Below, in pieces: positions 30,684-42,052 of a stretch of DNA of 64,000 bases (position 1 is the stretch's first letter; every line of letters starts with the position of its first letter). Source of the DNA: Thiomicrorhabdus heinhorstiae (GTDB lineage Bacteria > Pseudomonadota > Gammaproteobacteria > Thiomicrospirales > Thiomicrospiraceae). The notes beneath the pieces were generated by a model. The model searched no databases. It was not told the origin of the DNA and was given only the letters and a program-made list of their open reading frames with translations. Position numbers and translations under genes: made by a program. The DNA lies in assembly GCF_013391765.2 (NCBI RefSeq), contig NZ_JACBGI020000001.1, forward strand, positions 248,001-312,000, given 5' to 3'.

Positions 30684-31808
30684 ATGAAACCTTCCGATAC
30701 CAAAGTCATCGTCGGCCTTTCCGGCGGTGTGGATTCCTCCGTTGCCGCATTGCTGCTTAAGCAACAAGGATATCAGGTCGAAGGACTGTTCATGAAAAAC
30801 TGGGAAGGCGATGATACCGAAGACTACTGTCCGGCTGCAGAGGACCTTAAAGACGTTATGGCAGTAGCGGAAATCCTCGATATTCCGGTGCATATCGAAA
30901 ATTTTTCCGGAGAATACTGGGATCGGGTTTTCGAACACTTTCTGGAAGAATACGGCAAGGGACGTACACCGAATCCGGATATTCTTTGCAACAAGGAAGT
31001 GAAGTTTAAAGCCTTCCTGCAACACGCTTTGGAACTGGGAGCCGACTATATCGCCACAGGTCACTACGCCCGTATTCAGCGCGACCCGCAAACCGGCGAA
31101 TGCCAGCTGTTAAAAGGACTGGATGACAATAAAGATCAGAGTTATTTTCTGTACACCCTACAACAGCATCAGTTACAGAAATCGATGTTCCCGGTCGGTG
31201 AACTGGAAAAACCTCTGGTTCGCAAAATGGCCGAAGATGCCGGTCTAATAACGCATGATAAAAAAGACAGTACCGGCATCTGCTTTATCGGTGAGCGTAA
31301 ATTCAAAGATTTTCTGCAACGTTTTCTTCCCGCTCAACCTGGGGATATCGTCGATGACGAAGGCAATGTTATCGGCCGCCACGACGGACTGATGTATCAC
31401 ACACTCGGCCAGCGAAAAGGTCTAGGAATCGGCGGCGGTCACGGCAAAGGCAATGATCCTTGGTATGCCGCCGATAAGGATTTGACAAACAACCAACTGA
31501 TTGCCGTGCAGGGAAAACAGCATCCGCTGCTGCAACACCGTTTTTTGATTGCCAATACCCTTGACTGGGTCAGCGGTCACTGCCCTGCTTTAAATCAACC
31601 ACTGAAAGCGAAAATTCGCTATCGACAAGAAGAGCAACCTTGTCGTATTATCGAACATGGCAATGACACAATCGTCGTTGAATTCGACGAAACGCAAACA
31701 GCTATTGCTCCCGGACAATCCGTGGTCTTTTACGACGATCAGGTTTGCCTCGGCGGAGGTGTAATTCAATCCCGCCTGCATACTTATCCAGAGCAAAGCG
31801 AAACCTAG
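30684..31808 (+). CDS. mnmA: tRNA-specific 2-thiouridylase MnmA
   Basis: MnmA makes 2-thiouridine at the wobble position of Lys, Glu and Gln tRNAs. The 374-residue protein has the PP-loop [15 protein letters not shown] (residues 11-25), and the catalytic cysteines C102 ([11 protein letters not shown]) and C200 ([12 protein letters not shown]). Just upstream, TGCTAAAAT near 30577-30585 is an extended -10 element that may be its promoter. It is followed 18 bases later by hflD, the usual arrangement. Confidence 0.97.
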   Translation: MKPSDTKVIVGLSGGVDSSVAALLLKQQGYQVEGLFMKNWEGDDTEDYCPAAEDLKDVMAVAEILDIPVHIENFSGEYWDRVFEHFLEEYGKGRTPNPDILCNKEVKFKAFLQHALELGADYIATGHYARIQRDPQTGECQLLKGLDDNKDQSYFLYTLQQHQLQKSMFPVGELEKPLVRKMAEDAGLITHDKKDSTGICFIGERKFKDFLQRFLPAQPGDIVDDEGNVIGRHDGLMYHTLGQRKGLGIGGGHGKGNDPWYAADKDLTNNQLIAVQGKQHPLLQHRFLIANTLDWVSGHCPALNQPLKAKIRYRQEEQPCRIIEHGNDTIVVEFDETQTAIAPGQSVVFYDDQVCLGGGVIQSRLHTYPEQSET

Positions 31809-31826
31809 AAAATTCGATCTAAATTC

Positions 31827-32492
31827 ATGACTCAATATACTCAAGAAGATAAAACCCTCGCCCTGATCGGCATCTACCAATCGGCTCGTGCGGTCCACGA
31901 ACTGGCGACCACCGGGCAATGTGACGAGAACGCCTATCACACTTCCATCCGCTCTCTATTCTGCGATAACCCCTCTACCACTCTCGATGTATTTGGCAGC
32001 AGTTATACGAATATAAAAACCGGTTTGAACACTCTTTTAACACAAATGGGGTCGGACGGTCAGGAGCAGATGCGCAATATTGAGATTACCCGCTATGTGC
32101 TCAACCTCATTATCCTGCAGAAAAAACTTCTCAAACTCGGTGCCCCTCTCGCAGAGATCAGCCGTCAATTGGACAATGCCCGCCAGCAACAGCAACATTT
32201 CGGAGAGTTTCATGATAATGTGATCGCTGCTCTGGCAAAAACCTACAGTGATAACGTCAGTCAGCTATCGCCGCGCATTATGGTCAAAGGACAGCACGGG
32301 CATTTGCAAAACCAGCGAATCGCCAACAAAATCCGTGCATTACTATTGGCGGGAATTCGTAGCGCCCTGCTCTGGCAGCAGGTCGGCGGCAGTCGCTGGA
32401 ATCTTCTTTGGTCAAGAAAAAAATATTTAAACAGCGCGCTTTCCATTCAACAAAAAACCGACACTATCGATTCATCGCCCACTACTTCCTAA
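31827..32492 (+). CDS. hflD: High frequency lysogenization protein HflD homologue
   Basis: A 221-residue mostly helical protein of the HflD (YcfC) family, peripheral to the inner membrane in E. coli, where it affects lambda CII. The core ALIGIYQSARAVHELATTG and the C-terminal segment QNQRIANKIRALLLAGIRSALLWQQVGGSR match. Conserved position after mnmA supports the call. In many relatives purB follows; here a small cupin gene does. Confidence 0.92.
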   Translation: MTQYTQEDKTLALIGIYQSARAVHELATTGQCDENAYHTSIRSLFCDNPSTTLDVFGSSYTNIKTGLNTLLTQMGSDGQEQMRNIEITRYVLNLIILQKKLLKLGAPLAEISRQLDNARQQQQHFGEFHDNVIAALAKTYSDNVSQLSPRIMVKGQHGHLQNQRIANKIRALLLAGIRSALLWQQVGGSRWNLLWSRKKYLNSALSIQQKTDTIDSSPTTS

Positions 32493-32509
32493 CCCTACAG
32501 AGGTGTTTT

Positions 32510-32782
32510 ATGCAGATCACGGTCGAATCCCATCCCCCTCAAGACAAATTGGATGAACTTCATGTTGCCGAATGGCCGATTTGGGAAAAAGAAGCATCCA
32601 GCTTCCCTTGGTACTATGACATGGAAGAAGTCTGTTATCTGCTCGACGGCTCCGTTACCGTTACTCCCGAGGGTGGTGAGCCGGTTCACATCCGCGCCGG
32701 AGACCTGGTTACTTTCCCCCTAGGAATGAGTTGCCAGTGGGATATCCATCATCCTGTGCGCAAATACTATAATTTTCGATAG
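32510..32782 (+). CDS. Small cupin-domain protein (DUF861/cupin_3 type)
   Basis: A 90-residue single-domain cupin. From ATG 32510, preceded by AGAGG, it has the pattern WPIWEKEASSFPWYYDMEEVCYLL, VTVTPEGGEPVHIRAGDLVTFP and MSCQWDIHHPVRKYY, typical of the small EutQ-like/DUF861 cupins. A metal site is possible but the usual first-motif His residues are mostly absent. Function unknown. An upstream reading from 32408 overlaps hflD and is not supported. Confidence 0.8.
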   Translation: MQITVESHPPQDKLDELHVAEWPIWEKEASSFPWYYDMEEVCYLLDGSVTVTPEGGEPVHIRAGDLVTFPLGMSCQWDIHHPVRKYYNFR

Positions 32783-32857
32783 TATCCGAAATTGAAAGCG
32801 AATCTAAGTAGAAAATTCACTTTCTACCTATCGCCAGTTTTCATATCAAAATGACAT

Positions 32858-32893
32858 AAAAAACCGCGTAGAAGCAATCTTCTACACGGTTTC
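32858..32893 (-). terminator. Terminator between the cupin gene and ppiD
   Basis: AAACCG-C-GTAGAAG pairs with CTTCTAC-A-CGGTTT around CAAT, with one mismatch. The stronger T-run (TTTTTT) is on the minus strand, ending ppiD; it may also end the mnmA-hflD-cupin transcript. Confidence 0.8.
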
Positions 32894-32919
32894 TTAGCTC
32901 AGCTTGTTTTAAAAAGCGC

Positions 32920-34824
32920 TTATTTGATCGTTTCGTAGATCGGCTTACGGACAATCTCCGCTTTACTGATCAAAGCCTTAAGACGTGCATCCAGTTCCGC
33001 ATTAGAACTCAATTCGGTAAACGCTTTTTGCAGAGACGCCTTCTGTTGCTCATTCACATCGACATCCTTGACGCCACTCAATTCGATCAGAACGGTATCG
33101 CCGGTCGGTAGTTGATAAGAGTGCCAAACGGTTGAATTTTCTTTAGGCTTTTTAATCTTAAAGACTTCGCTAACCATCTGCGGCAACAGGCGTTGACTGT
33201 TACGTTCAACCCAGCCGACCGGATGCCATTCAATACCGTCGCGCATCAAAGATTCCGGATTTTCACCACCTTCAACCTTAGGCAAAAGACTTTTCGCCAA
33301 TTCGGACGCTTCGGCAATCGCTTTATTACGTGTCAATTCTTGTTTGATTTGTGGTGAAACTTCTTCCAGTGATTTCTGACGCTCTGGGAAGTGCTTATCC
33401 AAATGAATGACGACTGCCTGGTTATTACCCAATTCAATGGCGGTACTGTTCAGGTTGTTTTTCAACACTTCGTCGGAAAATGCCGCTTGAATGAATTTCG
33501 GATTTGATGCCATGGCAGAAGCCCCGCCCTGACGTCCGAATGCTTCGGCCGTTTGCAGCTTTAAGCCGACGGCATCCGCCACCGCTTGCAGGTTATCAGG
33601 CTGTTCGTAGGCGACGGTATTCAACTGCTCCAACTTATCAAAGTACAGTTTTTCAGCTTGTTGCTTTTTATACTGCATTTCGACTTCCTCTTTTACATCC
33701 GCAAAAGGAGGCAGTTTTTTCGGTTCGATCGAGACCAATTTAATCAAATGATAACCAAACTCGGTTTTGACAGGCTGGCTGATTTCACCAACTTTCATTG
33801 AGAACACCGCCTGATCGAATGCCGGGACCATCATTCCCTGTTCGAATTCACCCAGATCACCGCCGGAGGAAGCCGAACCAGGATCTTGCGAATAGATTTT
33901 AGCCAGTTCTTCGAAGGACTCACCCTTTTTCAATTTATCTTCAACTTCAGCCAGAGTTTTTTGCGCTTTAGCTTCGCCCTCATCCGTCTCGGCATCAACA
34001 CGGATCAAAATATGCTTGGCATGGCGTTTTTCAGGCAAAGTGAACAAGGACTGATTATCTTGATAAAAACCTTTCAGAATATCGTCATTCACTTCGACAC
34101 CCTGTGCCAGTTCTGCCTGTGAAAGCAACACATACTGAACCTGAACTTTTTCCGGCTCTAACCAGGCGTCCTTGGATTTCTCATATTCGGCGGCAATTTC
34201 ATCATCGCTGACATTGACCTTATCCAAAAACGGGCGCTGGTCGATACGCAGATAGTTGATCTGACGCTGTTGTCCCTGCAGTTTGGTAAGTTGATCGGTT
34301 TCGCTCGCTGTTGCGAAAGCTGAAGAAAGCGTCAAAGAGCGGAATTGGTTTTCCGCCAGAAATTCGCGCTGTTCGTATTCGAAACGCGCCACATTCAATC
34401 CGTTACGCGCCAAGATATCTTCATACAGCTTTTCAGAAAATTGTCCCTTTTCCTGAAAAACCGCGGCTGCATGGATCGTTGCTGCCAGCTGCTGATCACT
34501 GATCAATAAATTATTATCCTGGTTCCATTGGGAAATCAGCTTAGATTCGATTAAGGCATCCAAGACCTGACTGCGCAGTTCTTCATCCTTAACAATGGAA
34601 TCGTACATATCGCCGAACTGTTTCTGCAGGCGCATTTTTTCACGATTATACAGAGTCAGAAAATCGGTTGCGGTAATCCCGTCACCGTTGACTTCGGCAA
34701 CATTAGTCGTCTTGTCGCCGCGTGCATACTGATCAATACCGAACAGTGCAAAAGTCAAAATAATCAGGCCGACGATCACCCAGGCGATCCAACCCTGGGC
34801 ATGATCACGAATGGCTTGTAACAT
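32920..34824 (-). CDS. ppiD: Periplasmic folding chaperone PpiD (SurA_N and PPIC domains)
   Basis: A 634-residue protein anchored in the inner membrane by one N-terminal helix (WIAWVIVGLIILTFALFGI, about residues 13-31) with a large periplasmic part. It has a SurA-type N-terminal chaperone region, a parvulin PPIC domain at about 262-360 (RHAKHILIRVDAET, GGDLGEFEQGMMVPAFDQAVF, FGYHLIKL), then a C-terminal chaperone region. Length and layout match E. coli PpiD (623). It is monocistronic, with a terminator after it. Confidence 0.93.
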   Translation of the reverse strand: MLQAIRDHAQGWIAWVIVGLIILTFALFGIDQYARGDKTTNVAEVNGDGITATDFLTLYNREKMRLQKQFGDMYDSIVKDEELRSQVLDALIESKLISQWNQDNNLLISDQQLAATIHAAAVFQEKGQFSEKLYEDILARNGLNVARFEYEQREFLAENQFRSLTLSSAFATASETDQLTKLQGQQRQINYLRIDQRPFLDKVNVSDDEIAAEYEKSKDAWLEPEKVQVQYVLLSQAELAQGVEVNDDILKGFYQDNQSLFTLPEKRHAKHILIRVDAETDEGEAKAQKTLAEVEDKLKKGESFEELAKIYSQDPGSASSGGDLGEFEQGMMVPAFDQAVFSMKVGEISQPVKTEFGYHLIKLVSIEPKKLPPFADVKEEVEMQYKKQQAEKLYFDKLEQLNTVAYEQPDNLQAVADAVGLKLQTAEAFGRQGGASAMASNPKFIQAAFSDEVLKNNLNSTAIELGNNQAVVIHLDKHFPERQKSLEEVSPQIKQELTRNKAIAEASELAKSLLPKVEGGENPESLMRDGIEWHPVGWVERNSQRLLPQMVSEVFKIKKPKENSTVWHSYQLPTGDTVLIELSGVKDVDVNEQQKASLQKAFTELSSNAELDARLKALISKAEIVRKPIYETIK

Positions 34825-34997
34825 GCTGTATCCTCGTTTTCTTAAACTTCAAAAATAGTGCTTATGATACCAAGGGCGCCCTCCGGTTTCATCCTATTTT
34901 TACCCTTAGCAGGCGAATCCTCACAAGCTAGTTAAAACACTGTAGAAAAGAGTGCAGAGTCTGAATAAAAGCTGAATATTTCGCCCTTCCAAAAAGT

Positions 34998-35021
34998 AAA
35001 AAACCCGGAAAATCCGGGTTT
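34998..35021 (-). terminator. Intrinsic terminator after purA
   Basis: On the minus strand AAACCCGGA-TTT-TCCGGGTTT is followed by TTTACTTTTT. It ends the hisZ-purA transcript. Confidence 0.85.
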
Positions 35022-35050
35022 CTGACTTAGCTTAAGCTTATAACAGCCAC

Positions 35051-37605
<2,555 letters not shown>

Positions 37606-37672
37606 GATTAAAACTTCTTATTTAACTGCTTCTAAAATAAACACAAACGGCTTATTGTAAATCAATTCGCCG

Positions 37673-37864
37673 CTATTCACTAAAAAATAGCAAAATCATC
37701 AAACCGATCCCGATCGAAATCAAGCCGATGCGACGCAGGCTACCATTGGGTAAATTCACGGCCTCCTGCATCATCTGGCGCCAGAATCTAGGAAAGGCAA
37801 AAGGTAATAGCCCCTCAAGAATCAACACAAGCGCGATCGCGGTAATGAATGTATTTTCCAGCAT
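37673..37864 (-). CDS. DUF2065 small membrane protein (YjeT-like)
   Basis: A 63-residue protein with two transmembrane helices (FITAIALVLILEGLLPFAF and RIGLISIGIGLMILLFF) and the PRFWRQMMQE motif between them. The DUF2065 family sits between hflC and purA or hisZ in many gammaproteobacteria. Function unknown. No clear ribosome binding site precedes its ATG; the terminator hairpin at 37873-37898 ends only nine bases upstream. Confidence 0.88.
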   Translation of the reverse strand: MLENTFITAIALVLILEGLLPFAFPRFWRQMMQEAVNLPNGSLRRIGLISIGIGLMILLFFSE

Positions 37865-37872
37865 GACATCAT

Positions 37873-37898
37873 AAAAAAGGTGGGTTACCCCACCTTTT
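37873..37898 (-). terminator. Intrinsic terminator between hflC and DUF2065
   Basis: On the minus strand AAAAGGTGGG-GTAA-CCCACCTTTT, a 10-base perfect stem, runs into TTTTTT. It lies inside the conserved gene cluster directly before DUF2065-hisZ-purA. Confidence 0.85.
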
Positions 37899-37914
37899 CA
37901 TATCTACCGTATTT

Positions 37915-38772
37915 TTATTTTACGGTATGGTTAAAGTATTTGAAGAAATCCGATTTCGGATCAACTACCATCACGTCCTCTTTGCTCTTGAAGGAACTCT
38001 GATAGGCATTCAAACTGTGGTAGAAAGAATAGAATTCAGGGTCTTTGCTGTAGGCTTTCGCGTAAATTTCTGCAGCTTTGGCATCACCTTTACCGCGAAT
38101 AACTTCACCTTGGCTGTAGGCATCAGCAAGAATAACCACTCTCTGACGGTCTGCATCCGCTTTGATTTTCTCAGCAGCCTCAGACCCCTTGGAACGCAAA
38201 TCCTTGGCAACACGGTTACGCTCGGCTTCCATACGACGGTAAACCGAGTCGCTGACGTCCTTAGCCAGATCGATACGTTTGATACGAACGTCTTCAATCT
38301 CAATTCCGAAGGAGCTCGCTGCCTGTGCAGTAGTTTCTTTGATCTTGTTGGCGATTTCGACACGCTCGCCGGAAATTACTTCTTTCACTGTGCGGTTACC
38401 GAACTCGGCACGCAGCCCGTCTTTGACAATCTGTCCCAAACGCATTCCGGCCAAACGGTTGTCACCGTTCATAGTGGTATAGAACTTGGCAACATCTTTA
38501 ATACGCCACTTAACAAAAGAATCCACTTCCAGGTTTTTCTTTTCGCTAGTCAGATAGCGCTCAGGGTTAGCGTCCAAAGTCTGCAAACGCGCATCAAAGG
38601 TTCGTACACTGTTGATAAACGGAGTTTTGAAGTGCAAACCAGGTTCCAGATCGGCTTTAACAATCTCCCCTAAGCGCAATACAACTGCCGTCTCGGACTG
38701 CTTGACGGTAAATATGGAATTGACGCCGATAAACAAAATCGCCGCTACCGCAATAGATAAAATCGATTTCAT
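37915..38772 (-). CDS. hflC: Protease modulator HflC
   Basis: A 285-residue SPFH/band-7 protein with an N-terminal membrane anchor (ILSIAVAAILFIGVNSIF, residues 4-21) and a large periplasmic domain. With HflK it forms the cage around FtsH and modulates its proteolysis. Family blocks: FTVKQSETAVVLRLGEI, RLAGMRLGQIVKDGLRAEFG and RMEAERNRVAKDLRSKG. Its ATG overlaps the hflK stop (TAATG). Confidence 0.96.
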   Translation of the reverse strand: MKSILSIAVAAILFIGVNSIFTVKQSETAVVLRLGEIVKADLEPGLHFKTPFINSVRTFDARLQTLDANPERYLTSEKKNLEVDSFVKWRIKDVAKFYTTMNGDNRLAGMRLGQIVKDGLRAEFGNRTVKEVISGERVEIANKIKETTAQAASSFGIEIEDVRIKRIDLAKDVSDSVYRRMEAERNRVAKDLRSKGSEAAEKIKADADRQRVVILADAYSQGEVIRGKGDAKAAEIYAKAYSKDPEFYSFYHSLNAYQSSFKSKEDVMVVDPKSDFFKYFNHTVK

Positions 38773-39986
38773 TAACGTAACTCCCTATTTCTTAAATACT
38801 CACGAATATTGCTTCGAGTGCTCGACTGAGAAGTACCATTAGTTGTTTGCGTAGCCTGAGCCTGAGTGCCGGTGCCGTCTGTACTCAGCGGTTTAAACGG
38901 AATCGTCGTCCCTTGATTCACCATCTTGTCCAATGGCAGATACAACAGGTTATTCCCACTATCGGAACCGACAAATATCTTGGTCGTATTTCCTAAGACG
39001 GTGGAAATTGCATCGATATACAAACGGTTACGAGTGACTTCAGGCGCTTTTTGATACTCGGAAACGATGCTGTCAAAACGCGCCGATTCCCCTGTTGCCT
39101 GAGCAATAACCTGATCGTGGTAAGCGCTGGCCTCTTCCAATTCACGAGCAGCTTTACCGCGCGCTTTCGGCAAAATATCGTTCGCGTAAGCTTCCGCTTC
39201 GTTGATCACACGCTCACGGTCCTCACGCGCCTTGACCACATCGGCAAACGCAGACTGAACCTGCTCAGGCGGTTGAACATCCTGCAAGTTGACACTGGTA
39301 ATAACCAGACCCGCTCCGTAAGAATCCAAACGATCCTGGGCCAGGGTCTGTACGCGAGAAACGACTTCGTTACGCCCTTCGGTCAAAACAAAATCCATCG
39401 AGCTTTGGCCAACCACCTCACGCAATGCACTTTCCACAACTGAACGCAGAGTTACATCCGGATCCGAAAGGTTAAATAAATATTTATTCGCACTGCGCAC
39501 CTGATACTGAACAGCGATCTTAACGTCAACGATATTTTCATCTTTGGTCAACATCAATGATTCGCTCGGCACATTACCGGTTCGGCTGCTGCGATTATCG
39601 GCTCTATAACCGATTTCGGCAGTACGAATCTGATCGACGTTAACGATCTTGACGCTTTCAATCGGGAAAGGCATGTGCCAGTGAGGTCCGGCTTTGGTTT
39701 CGTCTACGAAAGCTCCGAAGCGGGTAACAACTCCGCGCTCTGCTGGATCAACGATATAGATACCCGACAATAACCAAACAATGACGGCGACTGCCAGAAT
39801 CACACCGCCGCCGATACTGCTGAAACCGCCGCCGTTACTCTGACCTCCGAAAATATCTTGTACTTTTTTTACAATAACGTCCAAGTCATCGTTTTTGTTC
39901 GGTTTTTTGGGCGAATTTCCTCCGCCGTTATTACCCGAGTTCCCCCAAGGATCTTGTCCTGGTTTACCTGGTTCGTTCCAAGCCAT
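38772..39986 (-). CDS. hflK: FtsH protease activity modulator HflK
   Basis: The partner of HflC in the FtsH-HflKC complex. From ATG 39986 it has 404 residues: a Gly/Asn/Pro-rich cytoplasmic N-terminus (MAWNEPGKPGQDPWG), one transmembrane helix near 70-90, the band-7 domain and a Gln/Thr/Ser-rich C-terminus. The start is chosen from GGAGAGG five bases upstream and family alignment; a longer reading to 40070 is unsupported. One-base overlap with hflC. Confidence 0.95.
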   Translation of the reverse strand: MAWNEPGKPGQDPWGNSGNNGGGNSPKKPNKNDDLDVIVKKVQDIFGGQSNGGGFSSIGGGVILAVAVIVWLLSGIYIVDPAERGVVTRFGAFVDETKAGPHWHMPFPIESVKIVNVDQIRTAEIGYRADNRSSRTGNVPSESLMLTKDENIVDVKIAVQYQVRSANKYLFNLSDPDVTLRSVVESALREVVGQSSMDFVLTEGRNEVVSRVQTLAQDRLDSYGAGLVITSVNLQDVQPPEQVQSAFADVVKAREDRERVINEAEAYANDILPKARGKAARELEEASAYHDQVIAQATGESARFDSIVSEYQKAPEVTRNRLYIDAISTVLGNTTKIFVGSDSGNNLLYLPLDKMVNQGTTIPFKPLSTDGTGTQAQATQTTNGTSQSSTRSNIREYLRNRELR

Positions 39987-40147
39987 TAAACCTCTCCATG
40001 AATTGGCATCAAATTGGGTCCATCTTTGCGACGGACAGGATTCTCGATATTGTAGAGATAATGAGAACAAATGTCATCTATTAAACAACTTTATCGATTA
40101 TTAACTCTTATTAATATCTTTGCTGATTTATTCAAGCGAAAAATGGA

Positions 40148-41440
40148 TTAAATTTCTCTGCTCTCCAGGATCTCCGGCCATTGACTGACCAGCCCCCACT
40201 CCTGTTCGGTTAAGGTCATTTCAAACAGACTATTGCCCCTGTCGTCAAACGATTCCTTGTGAATGGTGCCCAGCTGATACAGTTCAGCGCGGCGTTTACC
40301 TGCAGCCACATCCAGACAGAGCTCGACACGATGAAAACGTCCTTTAAAAAACGAAGCCACCGCATCCATTAAAGCATCGATTCCCAATTCGTCTTTGGCA
40401 GAAATCCACACTCGCTTCGGAATACCCTGATCATCAAAATCGACTTTCGGTTCAACCGGTGGTGACATCGCATCGATTTTATTAAACACCAGTAGTTGCG
40501 GAACCTCGCTCGCGCCGACTTCATCGATTACCTCGAATACATCGCGCATCTTCTCTTCACGATGCGGATCGGAAGCATCCACCAGATGGATCAACAAGCT
40601 AGCTTCACTGGTTTCTTCCAAAGTGGAACGGAAAGCGGTGACCAGATCGTGCGGAATATGGCGGATAAACCCAACGGTATCGGCAAAAATCACCGGACCG
40701 GCTCCGGGAAGATGCACGCGACGCAAAGTGGAATCCAGCGTCGCGAACAGGCGATCTTCGGCATAGACCCCGGCAGTGGTCATTTGATTGAACAGAGTCG
40801 ATTTTCCGGCGTTGGTATAACCGACAATGGTAATGGTAGGCAGTTCGGACTTTTTACGCGAGCGACGTCCCAAAGCACGCTGTTTACGTACTTTCTCGAT
40901 ACGCGATTCAAGCTGTTTGATACGACCCTGAATCAATCGACGGTCGGTTTCCAGCTGTGTTTCCCCCGGACCGCGCGCACCAATCCCGCCTTGACGGTCC
41001 AAGTGACTCCAGCCTTTTACCAATCGCGTTGACATGCGCTTCAATTGCGCCAGTTCAACCTGAAGTTTCCCTTCATGCGAACGGGCACGCTGCGCAAAAA
41101 TATCCAGAATCAAACCGACGCGATCAAGCACCTGGCAATCCAGATAAGAAGAGAGATTGCGCTCCTGAGCCGGAGATAAGGCATGATTGACAATAACGAC
41201 ATCCGCCTCATAGAGTTCAACGGCTTGCTGAATCTCTTCGGCCTTCCCTTTTCCGATAAAATATTTCGAATCCGGCGTATTGCGTTTAGTCGTAATGAGA
41301 GTACAGATTTCAGCCCCGGCCGAGTCGACTAACTCGTAAAACTCGTCTAACTCTTCGCGGTCGGCTTCATTGTGGAAATCGACGTGAACCAGAACGGCTC
41401 GCTCCAGCTCACGTCGTTCGAGACGATCAAATAGTTCCAT
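40148..41440 (-). CDS. hflX: Ribosome rescue GTPase HflX
   Basis: A 430-residue Obg-HflX family GTPase that splits stalled or heat-damaged 70S ribosomes. The N-terminal HflX domain (ELFDRLERRELERAVLVHVDF, LDRVGLILDIFAQRARSHEGK) precedes a G domain with GYTNAGKSTLFN (G1), DTVGFIRHIPHDLV (G3) and NKID (G4). It follows hfq by 86 bases; coexpression with hfq from the heat-shock-type promoter is plausible. Confidence 0.97.
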   Translation of the reverse strand: MELFDRLERRELERAVLVHVDFHNEADREELDEFYELVDSAGAEICTLITTKRNTPDSKYFIGKGKAEEIQQAVELYEADVVIVNHALSPAQERNLSSYLDCQVLDRVGLILDIFAQRARSHEGKLQVELAQLKRMSTRLVKGWSHLDRQGGIGARGPGETQLETDRRLIQGRIKQLESRIEKVRKQRALGRRSRKKSELPTITIVGYTNAGKSTLFNQMTTAGVYAEDRLFATLDSTLRRVHLPGAGPVIFADTVGFIRHIPHDLVTAFRSTLEETSEASLLIHLVDASDPHREEKMRDVFEVIDEVGASEVPQLLVFNKIDAMSPPVEPKVDFDDQGIPKRVWISAKDELGIDALMDAVASFFKGRFHRVELCLDVAAGKRRAELYQLGTIHKESFDDRGNSLFEMTLTEQEWGLVSQWPEILESREI

Positions 41441-41526
41441 ACGTCGTTATATTTTCACCAAATCGTTTATTTTAAAACAAACCGGCAAGTATTAGGACAG
41501 TAACGACGCAACACTATCATTAAAAA

Positions 41527-41796
41527 TTAAGCTTCCTGCTCGGATGAACGTTCGTCTGAACCGTGTTCATATGGTTTAGGATCACGCATCGGTACAATAG
41601 TGGAAATGGCATGCTTATATACCATCTGAGTAACATTGCTGCGCAGTAGAACGACAAACTGGTCGAAAGAATCGACTTTCCCCTGAAGCTTGACGCCGTT
41701 TACCAGATAAATCGACACACTAATACGCTCTTTACGCAAAGCGTTTAAATAAGGGTCTTGAATCGGCAGCGCTTTTGCCACTTTTTTACTCTCCAT
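41527..41796 (-). CDS. hfq: RNA chaperone Hfq
   Basis: An 89-residue Sm-like hexameric protein that pairs small RNAs with mRNAs. It has the Sm1 segment [27 protein letters not shown] and Sm2 [11 protein letters not shown]. The N-terminus ([12 protein letters not shown]) is a few residues longer than E. coli Hfq and the C-terminal tail is short and acidic. AGGA precedes the ATG closely. A sigma32-like promoter lies about 40-70 bases upstream. Confidence 0.96.
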   Translation of the reverse strand: MESKKVAKALPIQDPYLNALRKERISVSIYLVNGVKLQGKVDSFDQFVVLLRSNVTQMVYKHAISTIVPMRDPKPYEHGSDERSSEQEA

Positions 41797-41834
41797 GATG
41801 CTTCCTAATATTATTTTCTGTATTTTTTAATTTT

Positions 41835-41864
41835 ATTTTTGGGGTCATCCCTGTTGATTTCAAG
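41835..41864 (-). promoter_or_regulatory. Sigma32 (heat-shock) type promoter for hfq
   Basis: On the minus strand CTTGAAA (41864-41858), 13 bases, then CCCCAAAAA (41844-41836). This matches the sigma32 consensus CTTGAAA-N13/14-CCCCAT closely. E. coli hfq also has a heat-shock promoter in the miaA-hfq region. Predicted start near 41830. Confidence 0.65.
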
Positions 41865-42052
41865 CTATCCCGATTATCGCCAGGTCAAAATTGACCGTCT
41901 TCACTTTTAGGAACCTTGAAAGCATACCATAGCGATTTCATCCCTTTTTCGCAATAAGTTTTACCGTTAAAAATCACATTTTGAGGTAAATTCAAACAAA
42001 AGCGACTGACAAGGAGCCAAGCAACAGCAAAACGGCACTTGGAAAGCCTTTC

